From Guillardia theta CCMP2712 (Eukaryota; Cryptophyceae; Pyrenomonadales; Geminigeraceae), in the NCBI RefSeq assembly GCF_000315625.1, contig NW_005434606.1, positions 1 through 64,000 of the forward strand: a stretch of DNA of 64,000 nt, in the 5' to 3' direction. Position numbers and translations under genes: made by a program. Shown here piece by piece: positions 47,160-60,868 of the stretch. Under the pieces are notes generated by a model. It ran no database searches and had not been told where the DNA came from. It saw only the letters and a program-made list of their open reading frames with translations. Position 1 is the first letter of the stretch. Each line of letters begins with the position of its first letter.

Positions 47160-48080
47160 TAGTTTAAGAGCCGGTACTTTGCGCCGGTACGTACCTGGTA
47201 CGAGCCTGAGGGGTCACATGAGTCCGCGTCCGAGAGCTTCGAGTTCGGAGTTCAGTCCGATTACTGTCAGCGTGTCACACTACTGGCACTCCAACATTTA
47301 CTCAAAGTTAAGGTAAAAATCAGTACCAGTCTGAGGGTGCTCGGATGGTACCGTGACTCCGACACCCGTCGCGGCGCGGCGGGCGGCGCCACGCCGCGGG
47401 TTCAACCCCCGGCCGCGGCCCGGGTCACCGGGGGCCGGCGGCCCGGCCGCGGTTCACCGTCACTGTGACCCCCGGGCGGCGAGGCCGGGGGCCCGGATCA
47501 CCGGTTGAAGAGGCCACTGACGGACCGCGCCCGGCCTCTTTTGTCTCACGCCACTTAGCCTGGCATGCCCGCCCAGCCCCCGGCGCGCGGCTCACCGTGA
47601 GTACGGTCGGTCAGTCCGAGACGGTCGTCGCAGGCCGCGCTCCCGGAGCCTGGTCCCCGCCCCGGTCTGAGGCAAGTTGCCACCGCGCCCTGGCGGTCCC
47701 CCGGTCCGCCGATGATCAGCGCCTCTTGAAGGCCAGTGACTCGAATTCAGGCCGGAAGAGGGCGCGCGGTCCGTCGCGGCCCCGCGGCCCGGCCGGGCGG
47801 CCGGGATGGCATCGGATCAGTCAGTGACAACCGTGAACTTGAAACTGACGTGAACTTCAGGCTTGCCAACCGACAGCATCGGGGCGGAGCCTCCGCCGAG
47901 CCGCCGGCCTAAAAGACTCTCGAACGATAGGCTCGGTTGAACGGACTCGGGACGGTCATACTGGAGTCCGAAGGCCCGTGACCTGAGTGATCCGGCGGTC
48001 TACACTACGGTAGAGCCTAGCCTAGTAGCCTGGGCGACTCGAGCTACAACTAGGCTATCGACAAGCAGCCTGCCACCGAA
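47160..48080. repeat. GC-rich, palindrome-dense island
   Basis: Same class as 43950-45380: GCGGCGCGGCGGGCGGC, GGGCCGGCGGCCCGGCC and CCGTACGT-like motifs. It ends just downstream of the giant vWA/AAA+ gene. A G-rich GGAGGGA repeat follows at 48176-48212. Confidence 0.7.
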
Positions 48081-48247
48081 ACTCCGAGGCTCAGTTTACT
48101 TTCAGCGATCTCCAAACGATCAGACATCAAGAGCCTGAGAGGGTTCACTGGCCAGAGGCTGACAGTGAGCATGAAGGAGGAGGGAGGAGGGAGGAGGGAG
48201 GAGGGAGGAGGGAGCCTGCGGAGGAACTTAAGGAGGCACCACCGTAG

Positions 48248-51200
48248 CTAGTTCTGTAGGTTCTGCAAGGCCTCCATGACGAGGGAGCGGAACTTGCCGT
48301 CCTTGACGTTCACCTTGCTCACGTCGTCCTTGCTGATAGTCTCCAGTGCTGCTCCCAGCAGCCTCATGGCGTTGTTGTAGTTCCTGTCAGTCACCCCCAC
48401 GAACTCCATGTCGACGTCTCCTCCTCGGGTGAGGATCGCCATCTGCAGCTGCAGGTCGATCTCTCCGTCTGTGCACAGGATGCCGCCCGCAAGCCTGGGA
48501 TGCAGCATGGAGCTGCTGCTCTCGGGGAGGATCCTCCACACCCCCAGCTCGGCGTCGTTGTTGCCGAAGAGCAGCTGCCTGTGCTTGCTCCACAAGTCCG
48601 TGATCTGCGACGCTGTCCCCTTCCCCTTGGCGACAGCCCAGAGGGCGGGGAGAGGTTCTTCCCAGAGGTCGTAGCAGTCCTCCGAGTAGAGAGCGACGTG
48701 CAGTAGCACGTCGTTGAACGACAGCCTCGGGTCCTCCTCGTCCGAGCAGCTGAGCAACTGGGCAAACATTCCCCCCCAGAGCCGGGAGATCCGCTCGATG
48801 GGCTCATCCGCTAGGATCATCTTCCTGCTGAGAGACACGAGCGTCTGGATGAGAAACACAGTCTTCTCCTCTGCGTTGTCGCTCATCTTGCACGAGATCA
48901 TGTCCTGCATGTGCGTCGACGCCCAGATCAGACAGTCGACCAGCGTGCTCTCAGTCTCTGTCGGCCTGTCGCTGCTGCCGCCGTCGGGTTGACCCATCGC
49001 CCTCAACAGCGCTTGCGGAGAGTCGAGCGAGTTGTCGTAGAGTATCGTCATCCACAGAGCTGTGCGGTAGGGGCTCAGGTACTTGTCCTCCTCGGCGTTC
49101 TCCATGCCGATCTGATACTTGAGAATGTCCTTGGCAATGGCGAGGCTGTCGGAGGGAGAAGACTTCTTGAGCAGCGAGCACAGGTTGTCGTTCTTGAGTG
49201 CCGAAAGCACCTTGGCAGGGGAGGTGCAGACGGAGAGCAGCTCCACCAGCAGCGAGCTGTCTTGCACGGGCTCCGTGTTCCAGCACTTGTTCTGCACGTC
49301 GTTCCAGTCCACCGAGTGTCCGTGCTTGACGGCATCGATGATGTCTTCGAGCCTGGAGTAGTCGCCCCCCCAGGAGAAGGCGATGCCCTCGGCAAGCTCG
49401 TTGTTGCACTCCACCTCCAGCTGCAGCGGGAACCCGCACTGATCCACGAGCTTGTTCTCGAACATGACCTGCGGATCGTCCATCTTGCTGCATCGCTCGA
49501 CCCCGCCTGATGCGGGGTCCTTCCTCGCCTGCGCACGCATGTGGCAGCACCAAGCCGCGATTCTCAGAGCAGGAGGAGCGTCGTAGGCGCGATCGAGGCC
49601 GAAGGAGACGAAGTCAGGGAAGTCCATCCCGAGGTTGTCGGCGTTCTCAGTGAGGAGAGCCGCTTGAAACATGGAGGCCACCATCCCCTTGAGGCTCCGA
49701 GTGATGGAGAGGATCGGGTCCTCCCCCCTCTTCGCTCCCTCCATGGCCGCCAGGAACGCCTCGGCGAACTGCTGTGCGGTAATGGTGGACACTGTGGGAA
49801 CCTTGTTCAGCAGGAACCCAGCAAGCTTCTCAGCTGAGATGGACGAGGTCTGCGACAAGATGTCCTCGAGCTCGGCGATCCCTCGAAGGGACACGGCCTC
49901 GCCCCCAAAGATGCACCGGGCGCAGTGCATCCACTTGCGGATCCCTGAGCCGTTGCGGGTCTTCTTGGCGTCCATCACCTCGCTCAGCAGGGTGTTTCCG
50001 AGACGCGTCACGATGTCGACCACGCGCTCGGGCTCGATGCCGATCTTGGTTCCATCCTCCTTGAGCTGTTTCAGGTGCTCCAGGTCTCGGGAGTCCTTCC
50101 GGTTGGCAATCAGCAGCACGTGGAGCCTTCGCACGTTGAGCCGCAGCCACTGGAAGAGCTGAACCTTGTGGACGTCCTTGAGCATGTGGAACTCGTCGAC
50201 TATGAGAAAGAGGTGAGCCGAGGAGTCCGCGATCTCGCACTCGAGGATCTCCGTCAGGGCCATGTCGACAAGCCGATCGTCACTACCATCTATGAAGGCC
50301 TTGGACATCTGATGCCTTCCCTTGAGCTCCTCTGCGATCTGGTTGGAGAAGAAACTCTTTCCTGCTCCAGGGGGAGAGCAGAGGAGGACGAGGCAGGGCT
50401 TGGCTTCCAGCATGATGTCTTTCAGCGACGTCCTGTAGTCGGCAAAGTCTTTCTCGCTCTTACTGCCCCCTTCCCCTCCGAAGAACTCCGACACAAACCT
50501 CTCGGTCTTCTCCCAGCTGCTGTAGAAAGGCTTGCCATTGACAGCCTCGAACTTGGCGATGGACTCTTTCATCCTCGGGTAGGGCTGAATGTGTGTGGGG
50601 CGCAGTCGGACAACGTGCTCTGACTGCAAGTCTGCCTCATTCCGGATGCTCCTCTCAATAGGAGCAGGAGCAAACTCATACACGCACCGATCTCTGTTCT
50701 CCGAGAAGTTCCAGCTTGTCTGCGTGTTCTCTAGGTACACGAACCGCCACGGGTGTATCCGAGTGTACTCCGCCAACCATTTCAGCAGCGCGTCCTCGAT
50801 GCTGTCAAGCCCGGTCACGTACACCAGCCAAGTGTAGGCCGAGAAGTGACCGATGATGGTCAGGTACATGCTCGCGTTGTCCTTCGATCGAGTCAGCGCG
50901 TCATATCCCAGATCGCAAACTTCAACGATGGCCCCGTGCTTCTTCAGCTCTCCCAACGTGCCCCCACGAACGATGTGCACGCCGTACAGGTCGTTCTTGC
51001 GCTTGCAGAACGGCAGGAAGTGAGGAGGAACATGGAAGGACCTCTGGAAGAGCGAGAGGCAGTGGTTGGGGGAGGGCAGCGAGATCGCCACACAGTGGGC
51101 GATGACGAGCAGGTTCAAGTCTCCTCCTATGCTGCCGGAAGAGCTGTCTTCGATGCACAGCGACGGGACCCTCGCGGTCGTTGGGCCCTTTTCGAGCTGG

Positions 51201-54200
51201 TTAAGGAACCAAGACTTGGCGTCTTCTGGCAGGGGTGACCGGACAAGATTGCAGAGCCAGCTGAGCAGGTCACTGCGGTGAGAGAGCAGGTCGTAGATGT
51301 GCTCTGATATGTCCGTGTCTCCCGAGATGTTCGACTTCTTGGTCTTGACCTTGAGATAATGTTCCAACGACTTGACTAGGAGGCTCTTGTGGAACACGTA
51401 GACTATCGGCAGCCCGTCGCGCTCGTTGTACTTGATTTTGAGCCTCTTGACGTCGATCTGAACTTGATACAAGGGAACCTTCTCCCCTGAGAGAGACATG
51501 ACGGCAAACTTGGAGCAAACTCTGTTCCCGTAGCCCCAGGTGGCTGGGAACAAGGAGTTCTGAGCTGTTCCGGAGTTGCTCTCAGGGTTATCTGTCGGCA
51601 GGTCATGCACATCGTCTATGTAAGTGACTTTCTCCTCTTGTCCTTGGCCGAGGTTTCTCTCCTTCTTCGCCGAGTCGATGAGACGCTTGGTGTTGTCATC
51701 GGTCTTCTTCGTGTAGACCTTCTCCTGCTGCTTCTCCTCCCCTTCCGAGTCAGAGTCTTCGAAGTGCTGAGTCCAGACCGACTGCGCGTTCAGCCGCTTC
51801 CGTCTGGTGATGGAGGTCAGAAACTCCACCGACTGCTCCATGAACTTCTGCTGGGTGATGTGCTCGTGCGCCGTGATCAGGTTGTTCAGCACCGCGTTGG
51901 CATTCCGCGTCCCATCGTTATCGAACCGAACAAGGTACGGCTCGTCGTTGTTGGCTTCGAAGCTGATTCTCAGCTCTCCATCCACCTCTTCGTTGATTTC
52001 CAACTCGTCTCCTCCATTCGCATCGTCCAACCTTGCCAGGAAGCTGCTCTGATTATGCTCCGCCAACTTCAAGGTGAACACCATCTGTGACCTTGGCACC
52101 CAGTCTCTGATCCCGACGATGAGCGACAGGTTGTTGGACATGGCCTCTCCCAGGTGAGTCAGGCACTGGCTCTCGACATTCAGATCCTGCTCCAAACTCG
52201 GCAGATCCAGGTACTCCAGCACCGTGTTCAGCCCGTTGTCATCCTCCTTGATCTCATCCATGATCCTCAGGATGGCTTCGCAGACGATGTTCTCGGACCG
52301 GATGTAATCGCAAAACAAGTTCTCTTCCTCCCCCTGCTCGTCGCTAATACGCCTGAGCTCATTCAGCACCTGATCGATCTCCTTCAATTCATCTGCATCC
52401 CAGCCACGAGCTTTCTGCGCAGCAAAGTACGACATCTGGACGATTGATTTGATCGTTTCAAGAACAGCAGCGTCGAAGTCGAGCACTGCTAGCTTGCAGA
52501 CGTCTAGCAAGGTGTAGAGGAAGACAGGAGGGTTCTTTGCGCTATCCAGAGATGCTGCTCCCAACAAGACCATCCAGTCTCCTTCCAAGTTCTTGCGCAG
52601 GTAGAACCCCTTGGCTGTGATAGTCGACAACCTCGGGAGGTTGTTGAGATGCTCCCAGGCTCCCCCGTTGTGGGAGAAGATGGCTTCTATCTCAGCGAGC
52701 TGCCCCAGCTCTGCCTCGTCGAAGCTCTTCTGCTGTCGTCGCCGCAAGTTGGTCTGCTGCGACAGAGGAATCTTTCGTGAGTCTCCGGGGCTTCGCAAGA
52801 CCGGGTTCAGTCCTGGCACGATATGGACGATGCCGTAGCCGTCCTTGATGTTGAGGCTCACCAGCTTGCGGGCTGAGATCGTTCGCTCCGCCTGATTCAT
52901 GTCCCTTCGCAGCTTGCCGGTCACTCGCGAGCTCTTGGACTGCTGGGGACGGAGACGATCGGAGGAGAAGGCGGTCTTGAAGAGCGTCAACGTCTTTCGC
53001 TCGACAAGAACTTGAGGGCTCTGCCTGTCATGATCGCGAACATGATCGAAGTTGGCGAACCTCTTGTTCTCCACGTTCTTTGCCCTCCTTCGCGCCATGC
53101 TGCCTCGATCTGCAGTCTCAACCGCAGGCGCAGAGGAGGTGTGGAACTCGAAGCCCTCCTTGAAGATAATATCCTCATAGATCTTCAACTCTCTGCCAGC
53201 ATTTAAGATATCCTCTATCTTTTGCGGCAGCAAGGTTTGAGCCGGGCATCTCACGTAATGCTTGTGTTTGTGATTCCTTCTCTTCTTGCTGCCCACAAGA
53301 TCCAACAGTCTTTGAGACAGCTGCTTGTAGTCATACTTCGCATACAGGTTCGTTGCGATGTACTCAATCTCGTTCAGAACTGACGAGCTGTAGACAATGT
53401 TTTGTCTTTGCCACTCACGAAGCATACACACAACCTCAAACCCCTCGTTCACTGGGGTGATCCCAATCAGCGTGTACAGCGTGTCTGCTACAGTGACCTG
53501 CAGCTTGTCGGAACATCTTTTCAGACCCGAGCACAAGCCTTGGACGCAACTTTGAATGATTGCCTCGCCGTCACATGATCGCAGCTGTGAGAAGAAATCT
53601 GCGATGGTCACCATGTCTTCGACGACTCTGCTTTGCATCTGAGCCTCATTCGTAGTGAAGTCCCTCTGAGCAATCGCAGGATTCCTACTGGTCTCCTTGA
53701 GGTTGGTTGCCACGTCAGCAAACTTTGCTTCCAAGGCTGATCCATCAATCTGCCATGTACTAGTCAAGTCACATTGAGCTGCGAGCACATACACACCGCT
53801 TCCAGGAAGGTCCCATGCCCACATTCCGCCAGCCTCTTGAGCTTGTCCACCTGCAACGAGGTCCCGAAGGCAAGCGTGTTGACTTGAAGGCCGTACTGCG
53901 AGTATTTAGAGTAGAGAAGCTGCAAACCTTGTTAGAGGTCAACGCGTAGAGAACACAAAATTTGACCTGCATCTCCCGCTCTCCGTTCTCATGCGAGTCG
54001 CCATCGGACATGAACAAAATGACTGGAGGAAGCTGAGAGTTGTCCGTCTGCGACAAAATGCGGTCGACCTCGCTCAGAGCAGGTCCGAATGAAGTGCCCC
54101 CTCCTTTGAGAACAAGGTAAGCGTCCAACTTCGCTAGCGCATCGTCTAGAGTGATATTCTTGCACAGAGTCCTGGCAGATGAGTTGAAGGCAACCATAGA

Positions 54201-57200
54201 GATCATGTCTTTTGCGCTTGCAGTCTTACGAATATTGAAGAAAGTTCGAACTGCAGCTACGAGACTTGCCCAACCTGACCCTGCCATGGAGCCAGAGTCG
54301 TCCAGCACGAAGATGACGTGGAAGTTTGCGGGGTCGTCTTTGTACTCAGCGGAGAAATCCACTTGTGAATACTTCTGCTCAAGCTTATGAGCTATGCTCT
54401 CCATGACCTCCTCCATCAACTTGAGCGGAAAGTTCTGGTCGTATGTCTCCCCGTCTCTGATCTTCTTCGTGTGCTGCAGGTATCGGGTGATGGGGCCCAT
54501 GTCTCTCACATCGAACTGCAGCAGAAGGGTCAACAGCCACTGGATCGTCAAGCTCTCGCTGTCGGAGTTGCCTTGGAACAGCGGAATGTTGTCTTTGCCG
54601 CTCCGGAAGCGAACATCCATGTACACTGGAAGAGGACAGTAGACCATCTCGGTAGTGAACTTGGGCTGGCTCCATATCTTTCGCATCTTGAGGAGGTTGT
54701 TGTTGAGAGTTTGCTTCAGCCTACTCCCACTCATCTTCCCGAGGTCTTCAAGAGACATGCCTGCAGCATAGAACCAAGCCAAGCCCGTCAGGAAGATCTG
54801 CGCTCTCTGCTCCTGAATCTTGGTCTCGTCGATGGAGTTGAGGGTGTCGTCGATATGCAAGAGGATGTTGAGGTTGTGCAGCACAAGCTCTGGGGTGACG
54901 CCCTTGTCTGTGATAGGAAACATACGCCTGAACTTCTCCTTCTCCTGGAATTGAAGTCCAGGGAACTGAGAGTTCTCCATAGACTTGATGAGGAAGTCTA
55001 CACAGCTCCTCGGAAGGTGGCGGGAGTGACACCTAAAACTGTACACGGGCCATCCTGCTTTCTGAGCCTGACCGACCACGTAGTTCTCGTTCTCGATGAG
55101 GTTCTTCGTGCCAATCACGTTGCGCTTGATCGCGTTGAACATGCTGGCTGGCAGCGTGTGAGGAGCAAGAGTGAACCTGGCAAGATTGCTCAGCCCCTGC
55201 AGCGACGAGAAGGAAGGGTCAGCTGCTCGAGCGACTTTCTTGAAGAGCATCCAGCTTCCTGGCTGCGGGCTGTGACGCAGCTGCAGGGACCGGGCAGGAC
55301 AGGCCCACCAGCAGAACCAAAGGAGGGCAAGGAAGGACTCGTTGCTCTCCTCTGGTGTAGCGTTCATGACGGTAAACATAGTGCTCCTGGAGAGCTCGTT
55401 GTGCAGCAGCTCGACGTGTTTCAGCAGGTCAGCCTCCTCGAACGTCTTGTTCTTGAAATGCATGATGTAAACCGTGCAGAGCTTCTTGGAGCTTTCAAAC
55501 GGCAGGTCGAACTTGTGGGACAGTGCCATCTGCATCAGGTCCCTGGCACACTCGTTATCGGCAAAGGTCTTGTAGATGAGGGACCAAGGCTCAGGAATCA
55601 GGTCAGAAGGGAAAAGCACTGGCGGTTCGAATCCATGTTCGGACAAAACTTCAATCATCTCTACAGCAAGAGCTCGAGTCTGCTGCGTGCACAACCCGTT
55701 CAAGAACTCTGCATAGAAATCGAAGGCCTTCTCCTCTCCATGCGCTGCCTTGATGGCTTCGAGACTTGGCACGAGGATCCCATCCCTGAAGAGGGTGAGC
55801 TTGTACGGAGGATTAGCCGACTTGACAAGGTGAAGGAGAGCCTTGGGCCTCACCCGAGCTGCGATCGACGTGGAAGTATTGACCATGTCCACCATTGCAA
55901 CTGAGTCTGCGTCCTTAGCCCATTCCAGCCACCCGCCAAGAATATTCTTCATCACCGACCCATATGTCTCTTGGAGTATCTTGGTCAAGTTTTCTTTGGA
56001 CAGGCAAACGCTCATCAGAGCTCTACCGATCCTGAGGCTCGGGTCCGACAGCATCTTGCTGATCTCAACTTTGTTCTTCTCAGACATGATGAAGTCTCTG
56101 ATCGCATGCTGCTCGCTCAATGTCTCCACCTTATCCAGCGCGATCATCGCCCTTGCGACCGAGAGGTACAATTGAAGCTTCTCACCGCTCGTTACTTGAT
56201 CATCGGAGCCCTTGGTCTCAAAGAAGATGCCGTTCTTCAGCAGCAGAATCTGGTCCTCCTCGAAGTAGTCGTTGGTCAACACGGCAGTGGACCCAGAAAC
56301 CAGTAGCAGCCACCAGATAGCTGCCGTTCGAGATCTCAGCACGTAGAACTTGTCAGTCGGCAAGCTGTGGAGCAGTCCCTGGCAAGCAGAGTAATCCCTC
56401 TCGATCTCCTGGATCCCATCCTTGCCCAGCGTCAGGTTCACGATCTGGGAAGGGCTCAAACTCAGCAGCAGCATGATTCGGCTGGGCGAGTGCGTGCAGA
56501 TATGCTTGAAGACTTCGCTGGTGAGCTCAGGGCCTGTCTGCCACTTGACAAACATCTCCTCCCAGTTCAGCTCCGCTCCCACGATGGACTGATGCTCCAT
56601 AATCTCCTGGTGTCGGATGATGGCGTCGCCCTTCCCGGGGTCGAGGTACATGGGGTACTTGGAGCGGTTATCATGGAGGTGTGACTGATGGTAAGACAAT
56701 TCAGCGCACAAGAGCCTGCCGGGGTTGTTGGCACAGTGAACATTGGCGTCCCCCAGGTTGGCCGTTTGAATCAGGGGGAGGCCGAAAGGGAGGTTCTTCT
56801 CCCTGTGAACTAGAGAGCTGCCTTCGTCTGTGTTCTGACAAAGAAAATGGATGTACGCCTCAATGCGATGCAGCTGGCTCAAGAACCGAACGCAAGGTTG
56901 ACGACAGAAGTCCGCAAAGCAGATCAATGGCATCTCATCAGTCCAACTTTCAGATGTGCATCGGATGTAATGGTTGACATGCCGTGCAAGGAGGCCAGCA
57001 AGAGTTTTGCATTCCTCTTCCAGCACTTTGCAAGGTACCATGATGGGCTGATCTGCCTTGGACAGATTGCTGAAGATCTCCTCCAGGACATGCTTGTTCT
57101 CAACTCTCAGCAAGTCGTCATTCTGGTCAAGAAAGTTCAGTAGATTGAGATTCTGCATCCCTCCTCTCATGAACTCTTCAATAAATCCTTTCTGGGTATC

Positions 57201-60200
57201 AGTAATGATGTGATCTAAGGAGAACATCAACTTGAGACCTCTGCAGATCAACCCGTACTTGTCAATATTCTTCTCCGGGTAGATATTATTCCTTTGAGTC
57301 AGTATGGGAGCATGAATCCATGTAGGTGGCGAACGACTGTCCTGATAGATTCTGAATCTGCAGAGGCTGACAAGCGGGCATGTAACCAGCAGAACGATCT
57401 TGACGTTCGACTTGAAGCACCGAGATATCAAGACTTCGAGCTTTCTCTGTGGGAGGAACGAAGCTCTTGAAAGGATAATCGTTGGGCACTTGATCGAGCT
57501 GTTCACATTCTTCTGGCGATTCTTCTCCTCGGCCCGAGCGCCTGTGATACGAAGCTCTGAGTTCTCAGACAAGAACTCCTTCAGGTTGTCAAAGTTAGAT
57601 CTGTCTCCGGCATCGATCAGTCGTATTTTGACAGCCTCATACGCCGATTCATAAATAGTATTAGCAGTCCAGCTGTGATCCGAGCACACTAGAATGCGAA
57701 TGAAACTTTCCATCTTGTCCGCCTGAGAGACAGGCTGGTCCATCCACTCCCTCACAGTCTGTAGCCACCTCCCGCACTCCATGGCGTACTTGAGAGGAGT
57801 CTCTTTGCACCAATACGAACGGCAGAGCTCTTGAGGAGTTTTACAGAGTCGATCGTAGGTTTCATTCAGTACGGAGCCGACAGCAGATTGCCTTGAGAAT
57901 GAAATGGGCAGGAATTTCTGGTCAATAGATTCTCTGATGCTATCGGGACGATAGATGAGGTCTTTAAATGACGGACTGAATTCCAACAGCTTGAGTATGC
58001 TGTTCGAGTGCCGGAAGATCATCTTGAAGGCAGGAGCTGGTAACGTAATGAGCTGATTCATCTGGTCTGCCGTGATCTTCCCAGTGATGTTCACATACAG
58101 GAACGTGATGGAAGTTGGGTTCGCTTGCTTGAGCTTCAAGAAGAGAGACTCGAAATTGCTTTCCTCCACAAAGACTTCTTCTTGTGCAAAGTGAGTTTCC
58201 TTAGAAATGATTGTGGGCAAGTAGGTCAGGTGATCTTCAGAGACGATTGCGATCCTCTTGTTGAGATTTGCCCTCATGCCAACGAAATGCACGGATCTGT
58301 CTGCATCGGAAGCCTCAGGGCTCACGACATTGAAGTTGTCATTTTCAAAGCTGTTGGAAGACCCCGCGGTGATCAGATTCAACACAATCCTTCTGCTCTC
58401 TTGCTCAGTCACACTCAGTCTGTTCAGATTCTCGAAGGCCCCCTTCATCTTCGATTCCCAAAACTTAGTAACCAAGTTTGCAAGATCCGGGTGGACAGCG
58501 TGTAGCAGCTGGACACTGGCATAGTACAAAACCAGCGCGTTGTTCTCAATCTCCTTCATGATCAAGTTTGAATAATCATCTTGAGTCATGTTTTGTCGAT
58601 CGATGGCATTCAATCCAAGCACCTCTGAAGCACAACAGTCAGAAAATCGACATCATTCACAAACAAACTTCAATCACAACATGAACATCAGGACGTTTTG
58701 ATTCAACAACTTCGAGCTAGAATATCAATACCTGCGATTACTTCTGCACTCTCCATGAACCCTTGACCTCGCGGTGCTGTCGCGGTCAATCGGCCAGTTC
58801 CAGTCTGGTACACGGCACTCGGGGGCATCAGCACAGCTAGACGGTAGAAGGGGAGGACTTCGGTTGATTCACCAACCTGACAAACTGAGGCGATCGGCTC
58901 CACGGCCAAGGCACTGTACCCAACACCCTCAGTCTTGACGTTGCCAACCTCGCGCAGGTCTATCAGAAATCGGCTTCCTGCATCTGAGATGTCTTGAAAA
59001 TGGGACCCGCCTTCCGATCTCTTGTCGTTGAGGACAAGCAGGATGTGAGTGAACTTTGGAGTCGACGGATTTGTCTGCGACAAGATCTCTTCGACCGTCT
59101 TGGCGTTGGGAGAGTGCTTGTCACGGTTGACGAACTGATAGAAACTGATTGAGTCCGATGTTTCTATCCCTAGACCGCAAGTCTTCAAGACATCCACCGT
59201 ATCGTCATGTTCAACACTGAGGTCAAAGTTCAGATAGTTCCCAGACAGGCTCAAGCCTATCTCAAACAAACGAGAGTCCAGCTCTTGCCGAGAGTCATTA
59301 GAGTCTGTCTTCCTGTACAAAGAGACCATCCTGACAACTACCGACTTTTCTTCGGACTCGGGGACTCCCTTTTTCTCATTGTGTGCCATCTTGTACCCAA
59401 ACACAGCAATGCGCCTTCCTTCGCCGTGCATGGTCTTGGCATCCTGCACTTGTTTCTGGGACTCCAAGATTGCTTCCCGCACACACGCCAGACGTCCGGC
59501 TCTCCGAGCATTCTCCCGCAGGTTCACCTTTCGTTCCATGTAAACCTTGATGTAGCTCGTGAGATTCGTCATCATCGACGGTGCACTGAGGTCGTCAAGG
59601 AACTTGAAGATCTGTGGTTCAGGCACTCCTTCAAAGTCCAGCACCGACTTCCACTTATCCCACACTCGCTTCTCCTCATTCACATATCCCTCGATCTGCT
59701 CTAGAGTAGCAGTCTCTTGTCCGCCAGGATGGTCATGGTAAAACCTGTCAAGCTCGGTGTTTTCAAAGTCATAGCGATCAACACTGTCCAGCTTACAAAA
59801 CGGAATCACTCCGACGTCTGCGGCCCGTCGCATGGCACTCTCGAGAGATTGTTGAGCTCGGTAATAGTGTTCCATGCACCGGATGATGAACATCTGAACC
59901 TCGGTGTAAACGTTGTTCAGCTCATCATTCTGAAGGTCCTCCAGTTTCTCAGCACGTTTCAACCATTCCTCGGTCAAGTTTGCATCAAGATCTCCAGGCA
60001 TCTTGTCACGAGTCGTTCCAACGAGACCTCGGAGTATGGCTGCCATTTCAACAGGATGGTAACGCTTTGACCTCACGTGCACTATGGAGAAACCAAACTT
60101 CTCTTCTGTGTGCTTCTCAGTCGACGTGGAGACTCCAGTCAGCTTTTCCAGATGATAGCTCAAAAAATCTCTGTCCCAACGATCTTCTGCACCGTAGAAC

Positions 60201-60688
60201 CTCCTGTACCAATTGCTATCGGAATGAAGAGGCCTCATCGCCTCTAGAAGACTATCCATGTTGCTCTCTTCATTCTCAAGGATTCGAGGTCCCAGGCGTC
60301 GAAACGTCTCGTAGTAGATCGGCTGATTCAGACCAGTCAGCCGCGCTGCCACCAGGACCTTCCGCGCAACGCTGATCTTCACCCTCTCATAGGGAGCGTT
60401 CTGGATCCTAGAGTGCCAGAACTTGAGAGCCTCCCTCCACAGGCACGCTTCCTTGCCTCGTTGCCTCACATTCATCAAGTAGATTGCCTGAGTGTTGGTA
60501 AACCATACTTCATTGAAGCCCGTCTCCGGAGGTCTGTTGCCTTGTGCATTCGAGCTCGGTGCCAGTGCTCTCGGAACAGCTGTGGCTTCATTGTGAAGAG
60601 CGTTTCGGCCCGATTGCGAGTTGATGTCTCCATCAATGTCCTCTGCGTCCGAAAAGGATGCGTCTGACATACCTGCTGTATTCGTCAT
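48248..60688 (-). CDS. Giant vWA plus AAA+ ATPase protein, 4,079 aa, four exons
   Basis: Three long open frames are one gene. ATG 60688; exons 60688-58732, 58624-53967, 53919-53797 and 53749-48248. Introns are 107, 47 and 47 nt, all GT-AG, all in phase, totalling 12,240 coding bases. Residues 1 to about 2060 are helical and of unrecognised family (including MTNTAGMSDASFSDAEDID at the start). At about 2088-2250 is a complete vWA domain: FVLDDSGSM (MIDAS DxSxS), GGTSFGPALSEVDRIL (Thr), LFMSDGDSHENG (Asp), and after the short introns QVNTLAFGTSLQVDKL and RLAECGHGTFLEA. At about 3368-3470 is an AAA+-type module: LLCSPPGAGKS (Walker A, Lys about 3377), LFLIVDEFHML (Walker B), HVLLIANRKDSRD (sensor-1-like). 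vWA/AAA+ pairs usually remodel complexes in an ATP- and metal-dependent way. Only one Walker A was found, and vWA precedes AAA+, unlike midasin. Function unknown. Confidence 0.85.
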
Positions 60689-60868
60689 GTCAGGTCGGAT
60701 AAGACAAATTTTTCAGAAATCGAAAATGCGCTGTACAGTCTTTGGTAGTCTTTTGCTTTCACTTTCTCAGGAAGCAGTGTGCGAGAGTATGGAAATGCAT
60801 AGACGTTCGCAGAAGAGACAACACATTCTAGTTGTAAAGAGATGAAACAAGGGGTGCTTTTCAACAAT

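Noticed and set aside
47390-47420. tRNA-like GGTTCAACCCC T-arm motif
   Set aside because: It lies in a GC-rich island; I could not draw an acceptor stem, D-arm or anticodon arm around it.
48248-60688. Midasin (MDN1) identity for the giant gene
   Set aside because: The vWA lies before the AAA+ module and only one Walker A was found; midasin has six AAA modules followed by a C-terminal MIDAS.
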